Shown here: piece by piece, positions 29,887 to 42,243 of the stretch
Numbering within the stretch: the first letter of the stretch is position 1
Layout: the number at the start of each line of letters is the position of its first letter
Source of the DNA: Trachythela sp. YZ-2020
Lineage: Eukaryota > Cnidaria > Anthozoa > Malacalcyonacea > Clavulariidae
Reading direction: 5' to 3'
NCBI GenBank assembly: GCA_016169945.1
Contig: JADLSH010000271.1
Location: 62,001-126,000, forward strand
Length of the DNA: 64,000 nt
Notes under the pieces: generated by a model
Seen by the model: the letters and a program-made list of their open reading frames with translations, nothing else
What the model was told of the DNA's origin: nothing
Databases searched by the model: none
Made by a program: the position numbers and the translations under genes

Positions 29887-31654
29887 GTATTAATTCAATA
29901 TTAAAAGGTAGTCTGTAAATTATTTACTGTACATATTGTGTATTGAAATCAAATTGTAAATAGTACTTTCTGAATAAGTGTAACTCGAGGTGTTGCTTAG
30001 GTTATTGTATTTTTTAAATATTCAAGTGGTATTCAATTTTTCAACTAACTATAAAATATTATTTCAAACGAACAGCTGCAACAAGGTGAAATTCCTATTT
30101 AAAATCACTTGTCAATTGTAACCCCCACCCTCCAACATCGGGAAAAGGTGGGAAGATAGATGTTAATATCTCCATACTAAACAATGGCCTGACTCCCTGA
30201 GGAAGACTGAACTGACTAACCCTGGCTAATCTCCCAACACATGGGGGAAAGATTTAAAGACATTTCAATTGATTTATTGAACAAAGAATATCTTTTAAAA
30301 TTTATAAATTCTTGTTCAATATTTTCAAACACTGAAACACAATGCTGTACACATGCAGGACAGGACCACTCTCTTTCAAATTATTGCAAATTATTTTGCT
30401 ATTCTGTGAGAAAACAAATCCAGGAACTAATTTCTTTGTGCCACTATGTAGAAAAACAAACATGCAGGAAAACAAACAGATAATATTTGATTTAATTTGC
30501 TTAATATTTGAGATTATGTGTTTACAGGCCAACGTTAGACTGTGACTAGGCTGTATAGCCAAGCCCCCTAAACGTTTCCCCATATTTAATATGCCCCCCA
30601 TTCAAGGGTCGGGAATCCATGATAATGGGAAATTCCCCACCTAGTCCGGCTTTAGTAACAGTCAATAGAGGAAAAACGCCCCACAATTCCTTGGGTGAGG
30701 GAGTGGGAATTACAATATGACAATATATAAGGCTAAGAATACTATTGTATGTATCAAGGAGTGGGGGGGATTGTGTGCCACACTGTTAGAATTACAGTTG
30801 TAGGGCTGTCATATGCACTTATTCACTGAATACTCAATTCCAATTGTCAATTGTAACCCCCACTCACCCCACCTTGAGGAATGGTAGGGAAATGTGGGGC
30901 GTTTTTCCTCTATTGACTGTTGGTTAAGCATGGCTGGTAGGGGATTTCCCATTAAGTGCCAGTACCCTACCACTGACTATAGGCATAGGAAGTAACTGTT
31001 ACTTCAAGGGGGGGAGGCACTTCTTAAGGGCACCTCTTCTTTAGCAAAGGGCACTTTGACTTACTGGAGAAAGGGGAAATTTGAAGAAAAGTTGGGGGAT
31101 CATGTGCCCCCCGGTTCCTACGCCACAGCCACTGACATGTAAGATCCTCTGGCGTTAGACAGAGTACTGAAAAATATAGAAGTAGGGTGCATCTGGCAGA
31201 TAGTTTCATTAACTGGCAGTACCCTACCACTGACGAGAAAAATGTTAGGCATTAGAGAGAATAAAATACTAAAGTAGGGCACATCTGGGCGTATTCCAGA
31301 TAATGAGTTAATATGGATTCCCGACCCTTGAATGTGGGGCATATTAAATATGGGGAAACGTTTAGGGGGCTTGGCTATTCAGCCTAGTCACAGTCTAAGG
31401 TTGGCCTGTTAAGTCTGATCTAAACACATGATCTCAAATATTAAGCAAATTAAATCAATATTATCTGTTTGGTTTCCTGCATGTTTGTTTTTCTACACAG
31501 TGGCACAATGAAATTAGTTCCTGGATTTGTTTTCTCACAGAATAGCAAAATAATTTGCAATAATTTGAAAGAGAGTCCTGTCCTGCATGTGTACAGCATT
31601 GTGTTTCAGTGTTTGAAAATATTGAACAAGAATGTATAAATTTTAAAAGATATT

Positions 31655-32679
31655 GTGACGAATTTTACCATTTCGTCTGCGTGGGTGCCGGTAATAAACT
31701 TTAATACATGTAAAGTTTACATATATTTTATTATTAAAATAAGTTATCTAAAGCTTCCTGCCAAACAAATAATAACGAAATGTTTCAACTGCCCAAACGA
31801 TTCCTAAACACTCCTTCTCGGTTGTGGACAACTTCATCTCACGAAGTTGTAATTTCCTACTGGCAAACACAACCTGGTGTTCCTGACCCTCATTATCTAA
31901 CTGACTAAGTATGGCGCCCACACCAAAATCTGAGGCATCTACAGATCTAGTAAAATAAATGAGTTATCCCAATGAGGGGGCCTTAAAACTGGAGGCGACT
32001 TCAAAAGTGATTTTAATTCATTAAACGCCTTCTCACACCCATCCGTCCACCGTATACGTGTGGGCTCCCCTTTCTTAGTTAAATTGGTCAAAGGAACGGC
32101 AATACCAGCAAATTTTTTTATAAATCTGCGATAATACCCACTAAGTCCTCAAAATGAGCGAACTTGTTTCTTGGTTTCAGGCCTAGGAAATTTCTTTATC
32201 GTTTCAACTAACGCTTCACGAGGTTTAATAATATCCCTACCTACTCGGCGGCCAACAAAATCTAAAACTCTAATCTAACCACAGTTCACATACATCCCGG
32301 GATACATGGCTTCATTCAGCTAGCTAGCTCTTTTGGTTCTTTAGACAATTTTTAAAGTGATCTGGCTTTCGAACGCTATATCTTGTCGATCTGGTTCTTG
32401 AACGCTATCTTGTCGATCTGGTTCGGTCTGTTAGAAATATATTTCTTTATTTACCTAACTCTCGTTACTGACGACTCTTCTGAGTAGCTATCCGGTCAAC
32501 GAAGACCCAATTTGTCATGTGTTTTGACTGTAAGCTTTTTTCAAACGGACACTCCTTAATTCGGCCCCCACTGCTTCCCACAAGATGTTTTTTTTCTGCC
32601 CTCGATTCGTACGCATGAATGCCTTTTTATCCTCTGGAAAATAATTACATTTACATGGACATTTACATAATTACATCAC
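31655..32679 (-). mobile_element. Ty3/gypsy fragment (RT-RNase H linker) inserted in the palindrome's right arm
   Basis: AGATATT occurs on both sides (31,648-31,654 and 32,680-32,686), while the left arm has it once. Element tips are GTGACGAATTTT..ACATCAC. The minus strand codes VGRRVGRDIIKPREALVETI, KKFPRPETKKQVRSF, GLSGYYRRFIKKFAGIAVPL, TNLTKKGEPTRIRWTDGCEK and AFNELKSLL, the thumb/connection region of gypsy pol, with stops afterwards. Most of the element is missing. A 7-bp repeat is longer than the usual 4-6 bp, so the exact junction may include chance identity. Confidence 0.65.
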
Positions 32680-32857
32680 AGATATTCTTTGTTCAATAAA
32701 TCAATTGAAATATCTTTAAATCTTTCCCTCATGTGTTGGGAGATTAGCCAGGGTTAGTCAGTTCAGTCTTCCTCAGGGAGTCAGGCCATTATTTAGTATG
32801 GAGGTATTAACATCTATCTTCCCACCTTTTCCCGATGTTGGAGTGTGGGGGTTACAA

Positions 32858-32998
32858 TAGACTCTTTCGATAATTACGTCACATCCGCCTATTTGGCCTG
32901 GGATCCTCGCTTTCGTGCATCAAGACGAAACGTGATTGGCCCACTGTTCGTGGGAGTGAGGCTCCCAGGCCAAATGACGTAATTATCGAAAGAGTCTA
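32858..32998. mobile_element. 141-bp MITE (TAGACTCTTTCGATAATTACG ends)
   Basis: The ends TAGACTCTTTCGATAATTAC and GTAATTATCGAAAGAGTCTA are perfect inverted repeats with no ORF between. The matching position in the left palindrome arm (about 30,112) reads CAATTG without the element, so insertion came after arm formation. The outer TA may be the target duplication (mariner type). Confidence 0.75.
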
Positions 32999-33287
32999 TT
33001 GACAAGTGATTTTAAATAGCAGTTTCACCTTGTTGCAGCTGTTCGTTTGATTCTTTCGAAGTGCTTGGTTCAGCACCATTACAATAATTTAATCCTATTC
33101 TAATCTTTGAAATAATATTTTATAGTTAGTTGAAAAATTGAATACCACTTGAGTATTTAAAAAATACAATAACCTAAGCAACACCTCGAGTTACACTTAT
33201 TCAGAAAGTACTATTTACAATTTGATTTCAATACACAATATGTACTGTAAATAATTTACAGACTACCTTTTAATATTGAATTAATAC

Positions 33288-34564
33288 AATGCCATACAGT
33301 CAAACAATCAGTATAATGTATAAGCACTACATTATAAACTAAACAAGTATAGTTGATAAATACAATCACCAAACCATTAATTATATTTTGATATACTTTG
33401 TCTAGATATTAAATGGCAGACGATTTGTCAAGGGAACTTAAGTGTTGGATGTTAACGGGTATTAACCAGCAGCAATGTGCCCCGATGCATCGGTCCTGCT
33501 TTGTTAGCATATAGTATTAAAACTGTAAATATGTAACTATGCAGTAAAGTCAGACAATTTAAAGTCTTTTGTCTGAACATGCAGCTGAATATAGAATGAA
33601 CATGAAGAACATATAGAATGAACTACAATGAGCTCACATTAATAATCTCCATTTCTCTATTTCCCAACATATATTACCTAAACTTGGTCTTCGACAACAG
33701 TATATTTACACAAATATAATATTATGTACATTTATATAATTAAAAAGGAATATATAATTGCATAATATAAGTACTGATATATTGGGCATCGATCAATTTT
33801 GTAAGATTGTGGCGTCGCACACTCATCTCGGTCTTTTTGCTTCAGACTGCTTGGTGCTGTTCAAAAGTGCAGGAGGCCTTTCCTCATGGTCTGCCTCCAA
33901 GATGATCGCTCTTTAGCTGTAGCTTCCCATGTGTTTGAGTTCATATAACTATTTCTTTATGTTGACATTAGAGCTTTCATACTGGATATATTTCCATTTG
34001 AAGAAAACCAATAAGACAATTATTATGTAACATAGGCCTACCGTAAAAATTAGAAGCATATAAACTGACGATAGTCGAATAAAATCTGTTAATATACGGT
34101 GTAAAAACGGTGTATGAATTTACTTTATATTGAAATATCTTACCATTTAGATACAAATATATGCTTTTCTCTGTTCGAAATGTTTAATTTTTTTCCCTCA
34201 ACTTCGTCGAAGTTGCCCTCGACTTGCCTTTAATTTTTAAAAGAAATCTCTCCGTGTTTCAAATATAATTTTTAATTTACGGGGATATTTCGATTTTTTA
34301 AATTCAAAATTCGATCATTTATTAAAGCTGTCAAATGAGGAACTTGCGGTTAACGCTTGGCAACTGGACTCTGGACTCTGTAGTTATAGGTCATAGGTCA
34401 ATTAGTACGGTTACTTCCGGTTTTATTCACTTCCGTCATAGGGTGTTGCGGTGCACATTCGACGAAATATCTGTATGGCACTTTCACAGTATGGCACTAG
34501 TAGGACAAGCATTTGAATCTTTGTATGTAGATTGTTTTCCCATTTATTTAATCATAAACAGCTT
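33288..34564. other. AT-rich spacer
   Basis: No supported gene. A short hairpin CAACTTCGTCGAAGTTG lies at about 34,199-34,215. The 118-codon frame at 34,335-34,691 has no family motif and runs into the duplicated segment. Confidence 0.4.
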
Positions 34565-35311
34565 TGAGCATACTCACTCTCATAACCCTAGACCTTTGCT
34601 CCCGACTCTGTCATGTCACATGATTAATGTTCATGCGTATACGAATCTCTACAATATCTGTTCCGATCACAATCAGGTGACGTCACAATAGGCAAAACCT
34701 CGGGACTTTATTTTCCAAAAACAGAGTACGGTTATGTACGTCATACTGCCTACTTGCATTGCATCTACATAGGGACCTACATAGTAGTTCTTCGAAAATA
34801 AAATACGTGTTCAGTAGGAAACATGGACATGTCATTTGACGAATTAAGACAGAATATGGGATTTAGAATTTAATAATTTTTGGAATTGCCACATGGCACA
34901 TTTTTAGAATGTTGCATCCAAACTAGATCGTACTATTCCTGTACTTAAACACTATATATTTGTGAATCCATATGCGATTATAATATATGTGTGATTTTTA
35001 ATGAAATAAATTGTTTATAGCTACAGCTTTTGTGACTTCCTCGAACTGATTATATATATAAGTGTCGGCGTTGCTCTCTTTGATTCTTGTTCTCCAGAAA
35101 TATAACTGTTTTATTTGATTTCTTAAATATGGTGAATAACTATGTCATTGCGCTATACACTTTGGCATTCGTTCTGATGTAAACTTTATTAAATGACTTT
35201 TTGGATGACAATTATTAACATTAGTTTTGCAGTATATTGCTCCAGTGTCCTGTCTTCAAGACCAAGCTGTACATTGTTCCTTAAATTGCAATATTTTAGG
35301 GGCTACATTTT

Positions 35312-35802
35312 TGTATCTGTGAATGCAGATATATTGCCATCGCGCTGTTAGCTGTTAGCTTGTGCCCATTCAGCGACGAGGTTATATAACACGGATAACC
35401 AATCAGCAAGTGGCTTACAATACAATGATGCAATGTTCCCCAGGACCATTACATTATTCAATTTTGCCTGTTCGCAGCTAGATCTTAAATTCAGCATGGC
35501 GCTTATGGAATGTCAAAATATATTGACAAAATGTCGTTAATTCATATAAAAACGTGGAAATACGAAGATAGACTAGAAAGAATGCTTTGAAATCTGTGAC
35601 CAATTTCAAATTTTGTGGTTCTAATTCTGAAGGAAAAACTAAACAGTGAAACAGTGAACAGTCGAACTATCGAAGGACGAAGATCAAGGTAAGAAATACT
35701 ACAACATATTAGTAAAACATTGACGCGTAATTGTAAATAGCATCTTGTTTATGCACATAAGTTTTCAATACTAAAGTAATTTGAATAACATTAATACTAG
35801 CT
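35312..35802. other. Left part of a 2.6-kb copy-2-specific insertion; possible non-coding first exon
   Basis: Copy 1 reads straight through at about 18,115. The inserted DNA starts with GC-richer sequence and contains CAAG|GTAAGA at about 35,690, a good donor on the plus strand preceded by about 60 bases rich in AGTGAAC. No coding frame supports a gene, so it may be an unrecognised transposon or a promoter/first-exon remnant. Confidence 0.3.
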
Positions 35803-36779
35803 AAGGCCTGCTCTGGGACGGTAACTCGCCTTAACTCGCCGCGAGATAATGCGAGTTAAGGCGATTTAAGGCGATTTAAGGAAAAATTGCGACTTTAAGC
35901 AATGCGAGTTAAGGCGATTTAAGGCGATTTAAGGCGATTTAAGGCGATTTAAGGAGACTTAAGGCGATATTGCGAGTTAAGGCGAGTTAAGGCGATTTAA
36001 GGCGATTTAAGGAAAATTGGGACTTTTAACCGATGCGATTTAAGGCGATTTAAGGTGGCTCGATACAGTTTTGTATTATTTCGTATAAAATGAAAAATTA
36101 AGGATATAGAAAATAAATTTTGGGCAATTATTAACTGTAGGAGGAAAAATGTATCTGAAATACATAAAACCATACTTGAAGGGTTCTAAAATTTTTTAAA
36201 AAGTATCATAACTACCGTTGCTATGGCAACCGTGACGTTTCAAAATGGCCGATATTATGACTTTAAAGTAATTTAACTCGCGAAAAATTGCGGTGACCCC
36301 CATTTTTTATTTGATAAAACGTTTCCACTTACCAAAAGGAAGTGTTTCGCAAATTTAGAAAAAATTCTGTAATGAGGAAAATTTTTAATTAATAAAATGT
36401 GTTTTTTTGCAATTAAAAATTTTCCTCATTACAGAATTTTTTTTAAATTTGCGAAACACTTCCTTTTGGGAAGTGGAAACGTTTTATCAAATAAAAAATG
36501 GGGGTCACCGCAATTTTTCGCGAGTTAAATTACTTTAAAGTCATAATATCGGCCATTTTGAAACGTGACGGTTGCCATAGCAACGGTAGTTATGATACTT
36601 TTTAAAAATTTTTAGAACCCTTCAAGTATGGTTTTATGTATTTCAGATACATTTTTCCTCCTACAGTTAATAATTGCCCAAAATATATTTTCTATATCCT
36701 TAATTTTTCATTTTATACGAAATAATACAAAACTGTATCGAGCCACCTTAAGGCGAGTTGAGGTCCCAGAGCAGGCCTT
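35803..36779. mobile_element. 977-bp foldback element with 340-bp arms and one-sided decamer array
   Basis: Tips AAGGCCTGCTCTGGGAC and GTCCCAGAGCAGGCCTT are inverted; flanking AGCT is on both sides (35,799-35,802 and 36,780-36,783). Arms 36,051-36,390 and 36,411-36,751 are near-perfect inverted copies around a 20-base loop. The left side alone has about 220 bases of TTAAGGCGAT repeats (35,830-36,050). No ORF. Near-identical arms imply recent origin or gene conversion. Confidence 0.75.
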
Positions 36780-36783
36780 AGCT

Positions 36784-37637
36784 AATTCCACATTTTAATT
36801 TCACATTTAGCAATTCCACATTTTATAGTGGTCATATTTCATTAAATAAAATATTGTGTACAAATATAGTCTTGTTTATAGTATATAATAGTTAAGACGG
36901 CAAAAGATAAGGCTGTACAATACTCCTTTTGGCATGACATTTATTGCAGGCGGTGTCACAATCAGATACAATCACAATCACTTACTATAATAGAAATTCA
37001 TATATATCCATAGGCAAATTCTCCTCTAAATTACTAAACCGCTTATATTTAATGTATTTTTTCAAGCAATCGTGTACTTTACACATTGTAGCGTGAACAA
37101 ACAAATACGGAACACTGCAGCTTTGACTAGTCAATTCTAGCCAATGTATGGATCTGATATGCTGTGTTTATATATTATATACTTTATACATTATATTCAC
37201 AGACTATGTACATGCATTATACTCCTAATTTTCAACATTGTTAACATTTGCTACTGATGAATGGACTTCAATAATATGACCTATTCGCTAACACATTCAC
37301 GTGGAATAAATAGTTCATTTGTGTTCCTCCATCCCTGAATACCGCATGTTGACGTCATGTATCAATGTGTGTTAAAAGACTTTTGAAACTGTGCGAGGGT
37401 GTGTTAGCGACACCTGGTATTCTGACAACATCCATGCATCTACAATGTTTTCACATACCTGATTGTAGTATATTATGGACTATCGAGAAGATTGTGAATC
37501 TAACATGTTTCAGCAATTATGACATCATAAAATTAAACAAAATCTTGCTAATGTTATGGAAATAGTCTCTGCTAGTGAAATTTATATCAGCCATTTTATT
37601 TGTCATATTTGTGATATTTATAAAAATATATTTTCCT
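36784..37637. other. Right part of the copy-2-specific insertion
   Basis: AT-rich, without supported genes. A short minus-strand frame with CDTACNKCHAK (about 36,930-36,970) is too short to call. Confidence 0.3.
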
Positions 37638-37740
37638 TTAACCCATTAGCTGGCAATGCGCCCTACTTTAGTATTTTACTCTGTCTAATGCCAGGCAATT
37701 TTACTTGTCAGTGGTTGGGTACTGCCAGTTAATGGGTTAA
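37638..37740. mobile_element. 103-bp MITE (TTAACCCATTARCTGGCA ends)
   Basis: The ends TTAACCCATTAGCTGGCA and TGCCAGTTAATGGGTTAA are inverted repeats; the inside has GCGCCCTACTTTAGTATTTT. Pieces of the same family, with CTGGCAGTACCCTACCACTG, are in the palindrome loop at 30,955-30,975 and 31,213-31,235. Confidence 0.65.
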
Positions 37741-39105
37741 ATATCACTCTCTTATTCTTTACAAGTTACTGGTTGAAGAGGATGTTTTTGTACAATATAT
37801 ATATGTGTAACTTGTACAATTTCGGGCCAAATAGAATTGTAGAATATTATTCCTTCATGACAACAGTGGGATCACCATGAGCAGATACATGTACGCTTAG
37901 CGTACCTATTTTTAATGGAAGTTCAAGATTAAATATTCTCCAAGAGGTAAATTTGGCACAGACATTATTTAAAATTCTTAACTTGTATTTCAAGTTCTAC
38001 TATATTTTAAGTGGATTCCTGTTTTCCGCTAATATAGTTATGTCAACTGTCAGAAGTCATTGCATATGCATACACTTTGGCATTCGTTCTGAAGTTAACT
38101 TTTACAAAGACCATCTTGTGTAAATTGTTTCCTAAATGCTCATATTTATAAGGGTTAAAGGTTTAATTTATATTCTGGTGAAAATATTATTCAAGCGCTA
38201 AATTCGGTCCACACATTAACATTCTAAACTTGACTGATGTGATTTTCAATTTCCAAATTCTACTATTAGTATTAGTTAAGCATACTGTACATTTGTGAGT
38301 ATGTTTAAATTGATTTCGAATGAAAAAATAGGGAGAGTCTATTTATAGCTTTCGTGACCATCAGGAACTGACTGCATGAAAAACATTATTGACGGATTTT
38401 CCCTTTTCAGTCTGGTCAAAGAGTCTTTGATTTGGTATTTACTATTCTGGTCTGCATTTCTGTAGTTCAACGCTATATATTTGTGAATCTAAGCCGACTT
38501 TCAGTAAAACAAAAATAGTCTATACAGCTTTCGTGACCTGCTGGAACTGATTATATATTTAAATTATATAATTATTTTAATTGTTTAAATAACTTTGTAA
38601 TTGGACCATACACTCTGGCATTCGTTCAGATGTATATCTTTACAAAATGGCTTTTTGGAAAAGCAATGATTATAACATTTGTTTAAATTGGTATTCTGGA
38701 TGAAATTTTCTCCAAGCTGTAAACACGGTCCAGACATAATATTCTAATTTCCAAATTCTACTGTTTTATAATTTCGGACTGCATTCCTGCAACTAAATCC
38801 TATATACTATTTGTGAATCTAAATTGATTTCCATAAGATAAAATATAGTATCTGCATGGGTCAGTCTATTAAACTAGCGCAGACTCCGGAACAAACTAAA
38901 ATTCTCTTTCTGCCATTGCCACTGTAGGCTATCCTAAACCGTTGGCACAATTAGTATGCATCAGGAGCGCAATTTTCCTATTTTAATATAACTATTCTGC
39001 AAAAGAGACTGTGCTGCTAACTATATAAGTGCATGCTAATAGCTTCTTTGATCACATAAGCGGGCGCAAAGGACTTTCCTTGGGGAAGTTCTAGTTATTA
39101 TATAT

Positions 39106-39332
39106 TTTAGTAAAATTACATAGGTGATTATTGAAAATTCTCAATGCTGATTGGTTGCGCTACCTCGGAATAATATGCGATAATCACCTAATGCGTTTTT
39201 AAGCCGCTTTTATCGTAAATATTCAATTAAATATTTATTTATTTTTTTCAAATAATCACCTATGTAATTTTACTAAAACAACTATTCACCTCAGACTCGG
39301 TGAATATAATTATATCGGTCAATAATTGTTAA
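39106..39332. mobile_element. Hairpin MITE (TTAGTAAAATTA family), second copy
   Basis: It starts TTAGTAAAATTACATAGGTG and ends GGTCAATAATTGTTAA. The inside has TGCTGATTGGTTGCGC, GCGATAATCACCTAATGCG and TTTAAGCCGCTTTTATCGTA in the same order as at 8,664-8,957. Copy 1 has no insert at the matching place (about 19,384), reading TTATATTGTATAATGTCT. Confidence 0.65.
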
Positions 39333-40437
39333 GCATAATGTCAATAAAGCGTTATACAAGTTTCACAACGTGTCTTCTAATTGGCAAATAGCTATAACAG
39401 TTACTGACTATAGCAATCAAGCAACATAGACCGATTTCTATGCTGTCAATATGAATAAATTTGGGAAGATATTTTACGCGACCTTTCTATATTTATAGCG
39501 AATTGCTTGTTTACAGTATATGTATAGTTCATATGAGTACATGTTAAGTAAGCACTTAAGCGATTTTGCTTAGAATCAATACGGTCGGGTGAATGATTAT
39601 ATCGTTCTCGAACAAAATTAGGTGGATTTTTAAACACGTACTAGTAAATATCGAAACACGAACTATAAAAGGCGTAAATTCCGATAAATAGTCAAGAAAA
39701 TCAGCGATATTCAATAACAATATACTTAGGTAGAAATGTTGATACGATCATCCGATACAAAAGTGCAATCAAGTGCTCACGGCAAGCGAGAACTTATGCA
39801 GGCACAAACAGATTTACATAGTCTCAATTCTTTCACGTGAGATGAGCCGACGATCGGCAAAACATTAACGGCTACTTTTTATCACAGTCGGATCGGTCAG
39901 TCTCAGCATAATTTCCCGCGGATCAATCGATGTCGCCATTCCCAAGATGTGGATTTCACGACGTTGAACAGGAATATAGTTGCATCCCTGAACTTTTGAA
40001 GCGAAAACGCGACACGTTATTTCGGGCGAGAGGAAGCAACCGCAGTTTTGATAATACTTGCCTACACTTTCTGTTTGTATTGTACTTTTACTGTGCTCAA
40101 AATAAAGAGTTTGGCAACCTCTCATTGGTCGAGTAAAACACTAAAATAACAATTCGACAAAACGTGAGCATCACGTAAACCATGCAATCATCGGTTTTCC
40201 CGATTTATCGGTCGATGGTGGTCATAATAATTATATATCGGCTCTTGAATAATCGGTATCGGAAATCGGCTCTTTTTAATATCGGCTCATATCTATAGCG
40301 ACTTCAACTTGAAGGTCACATTTTGTCGTCAAGTAAAATTAAGAACGTTGATCGAACAACACCATGTTTGGTCGTCAACACCTTAATATCCTATATATCG
40401 TTCTATCTCTTCAAACAATTAATACACACCAACATAC

Positions 40438-40558
40438 CTTGACCCGGTACAATAGGTGCTGCAGGTGTGCTTACAACAGATGTTACCAAGCGCCCATTGC
40501 AGGGGATTACATGTACTCCAATGACGAGAACGGAAATATATTTTAAAAGGTTCGCCAT
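40438..40558 (-). CDS. Duplicate first exon (1B) of the secreted gene
   Basis: ATG at 40,558-40,556 opens 40 codons plus one base and ends at the same donor context (CAAG|GTATGT) and phase as exon 1A. It reads MANLLKYISVLVIGVHVIPC and ends STPAAPIVPGQ; exon 1A has MENLLKYISVLVIGVHVIS and STPAAPIVPGQ. The signal peptide core is identical, while the linker differs by three codons in length. I found no second set of exons 2-4, so it could act as an alternative first exon spliced to 10,877, or be a relic. Confidence 0.55.
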
Positions 40559-40648
40559 TACAATATTCGTTTGTCGAACTACTGTATAACGACTTGACTC
40601 GAATGACAGCTCTTTTGCAAATTCAAAACATACCAGCAAGCGGGAGAG

Positions 40649-40655
40649 TATTATA
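40649..40655 (-). promoter_or_regulatory. TATA-like box upstream of exon 1B
   Basis: The minus strand reads GGATATAATACTCTCC; TATAATA sits at the position of TATATAA in copy 1. The surrounding 90 bases are conserved between the two promoters. Confidence 0.4.
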
Positions 40656-41283
40656 TCCACTCCAATTAAAACCTTTAGTGCGCACGTCATTTATAAAGCA
40701 TGTAGGCTAAATAATCCCTAATGACGGCCATTGAACTGAAACAAGCAAATTATGATATACAATAATTATAGAATACAATGCAATAAAACACAATTAAGGG
40801 ATACATATACTTTCTCTAGTTTAGCACTTAAAATATTTCACACTACTGAACCTTCACCGTATCCAAGAGACCTTATATAATATAAACATTCTTACTCTTC
40901 CCTCGAGGGAAATACCAATCATTCATGGACTATACTCACAAATTGGAAATACTATAGTAATATATCACGGAGGCAGTAGCACAAATTAAGAGGTTCACAC
41001 CTCTCAAATGGGTACCATATTAAAATTTCTGATGGCTGTTGAATGGTTACCATGTTAATGGCTATACAAGAAAAACCGGCTTTATTATCTATTTCTATTC
41101 TACTCTATTCGCCCAGTCAAATATACACTGGCCATTATAGCATTATTTACATAAAAACGATATAGGGCTAGGAGCCTACTAGAAACCTGCTGGCTTTTAA
41201 CTTTAGACCCTTAGATAATATACATCTAAATTTACCATAATCAGTTTAAAGCTATTCAGAATGGAATGAAGTATTACAATTAA

Positions 41284-41494
41284 GGTGGTAAAGGCCAGCT
41301 CACACGGGCGATTTTTGCTGCGATTTCTAGTGCGATTTTCCTCTTTTCATGGAGGTGAACGAGTGGGTTAGTTATGAATATTCTGAGTATATCTACCATC
41401 ATCTGAACATTCTAGCTCATCCACTCGTTCGCATCCATCAGAAGAAGAAAATCGCACCTAAAATCGCAGCAAAAATCGCCCGTGTGAACTTGCC
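41284..41494. mobile_element. 211-bp MITE with TTAA target duplication
   Basis: TTAA flanks both sides (41,280-41,283 and 41,495-41,498). Inverted arms carry TCACACGGGCGATTTTTGCT and AGCAAAAATCGCCCGTGTGA. Copy 1 at about 21,690 lacks it. TTAA duplication suggests mobilisation by a piggyBac- or Kolobok-type transposase. Confidence 0.7.
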
Positions 41495-41727
41495 TTAACA
41501 AATATATATTGAATTACTGTTAAGAGTTTGCTATAATATTATATAGACAAAACATATCAATTCATATGCATACTTATTATTTACAAGAATGGTATTGCAA
41601 TGACTGAATAAAGTACACTCAGTGTAAGGACACAGGCTTTTGAAATTTCCAATACGCCATTTCGTATTTGTTTGAAAACTATATTTATGGATGCAGATTG
41701 CTATTATTGCAGTGTTATTCTATTCTT

Positions 41728-42239
41728 AAATAAAAGGTTTGGACTTGACGCTGGTGATCTTAAGTGCTTTTATGTCGCTTCAATAAGGTCGATACTTGAA
41801 TACTCATGTCAGGTCTTCCACTGTAGCTTACCACAATATCTGTCAGATGTAATTGAAAAGATACATAAGAGAGCGCTACGTATCATTTACCCTCAACTAT
41901 CCTACGAAGATGCTCTAGTCATGTTGGGTCTAAAGACTTTACACGCACGAAGGGGTGATCTATGTAATAAACTTTTTAATTCAATTTTAAACGATGAGGA
42001 TCATAAACTTCGTAATTTACTGCCACCTAAAGTGACATCATAATCTTTTTAACATTCCAAAATACCGTACCAATACTCAATAGATTTAGAGATACATTTA
42101 TAATATGAAGTCTAATAAATTTGTAAATGGTCGGTATTTTAATGCCGTACGTACCAATAGTTTAGTGATAATTTTATAAAATGTTTAATAATTTTGTAAA
42201 TAGTTGTCATTAGTAATTTTGTAAATAGTTGTCAAATGC
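41728..42239 (+). mobile_element. LINE 3' end (RT C-terminus and tail)
   Basis: The plus strand codes RFGLDAGDLKCFYVASIRSI, LEYSCQVFHCSLPQYLSDVI, EKIHKRALRIIYPQLSYEDA and DHKLRNLLP, then stop at 42,041-42,043. This is the CR1/L2-type C-terminal domain. The 3'UTR ends with two copies of AATTTTGTAAATAGTTGTCA. It is absent from copy 1, so it inserted after the duplication, heavily 5' truncated. Confidence 0.75.
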
Positions 42240-42243
42240 TTTG

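Larger units (their letters stand above)
29887..33287. repeat. 3.4-kb inverted repeat (foldback) with nested inner palindrome
   Basis: The left arm 29,887-30,623 is mirrored by the right arm, 31,312-31,654 plus 32,680-33,287. Outer tips are GTATTAATTCAATATTAAAA and its complement. Shared arm blocks include AACCTAAGCAACACCTCGAG, TGGCTAATCTCCCAACACAT and GGACAGGACTCTCTTTC-type sequence. In the loop, a second inverted pair (CAGTCAATAGAGGAAAAACG near 30,660 and its complement near 30,915) is nested. The right arm was later split by a gypsy fragment (31,655-32,679) and a MITE (32,858-32,998), neither present in the left arm. No own ORF; it behaves like a foldback transposon or an inverted duplication. 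Confidence 0.8.

Noticed and set aside
34335..34691. 118-codon plus-strand frame
   Set aside because: No family motif, and it crosses the start of the segmental duplication without a conserved frame in copy 1.
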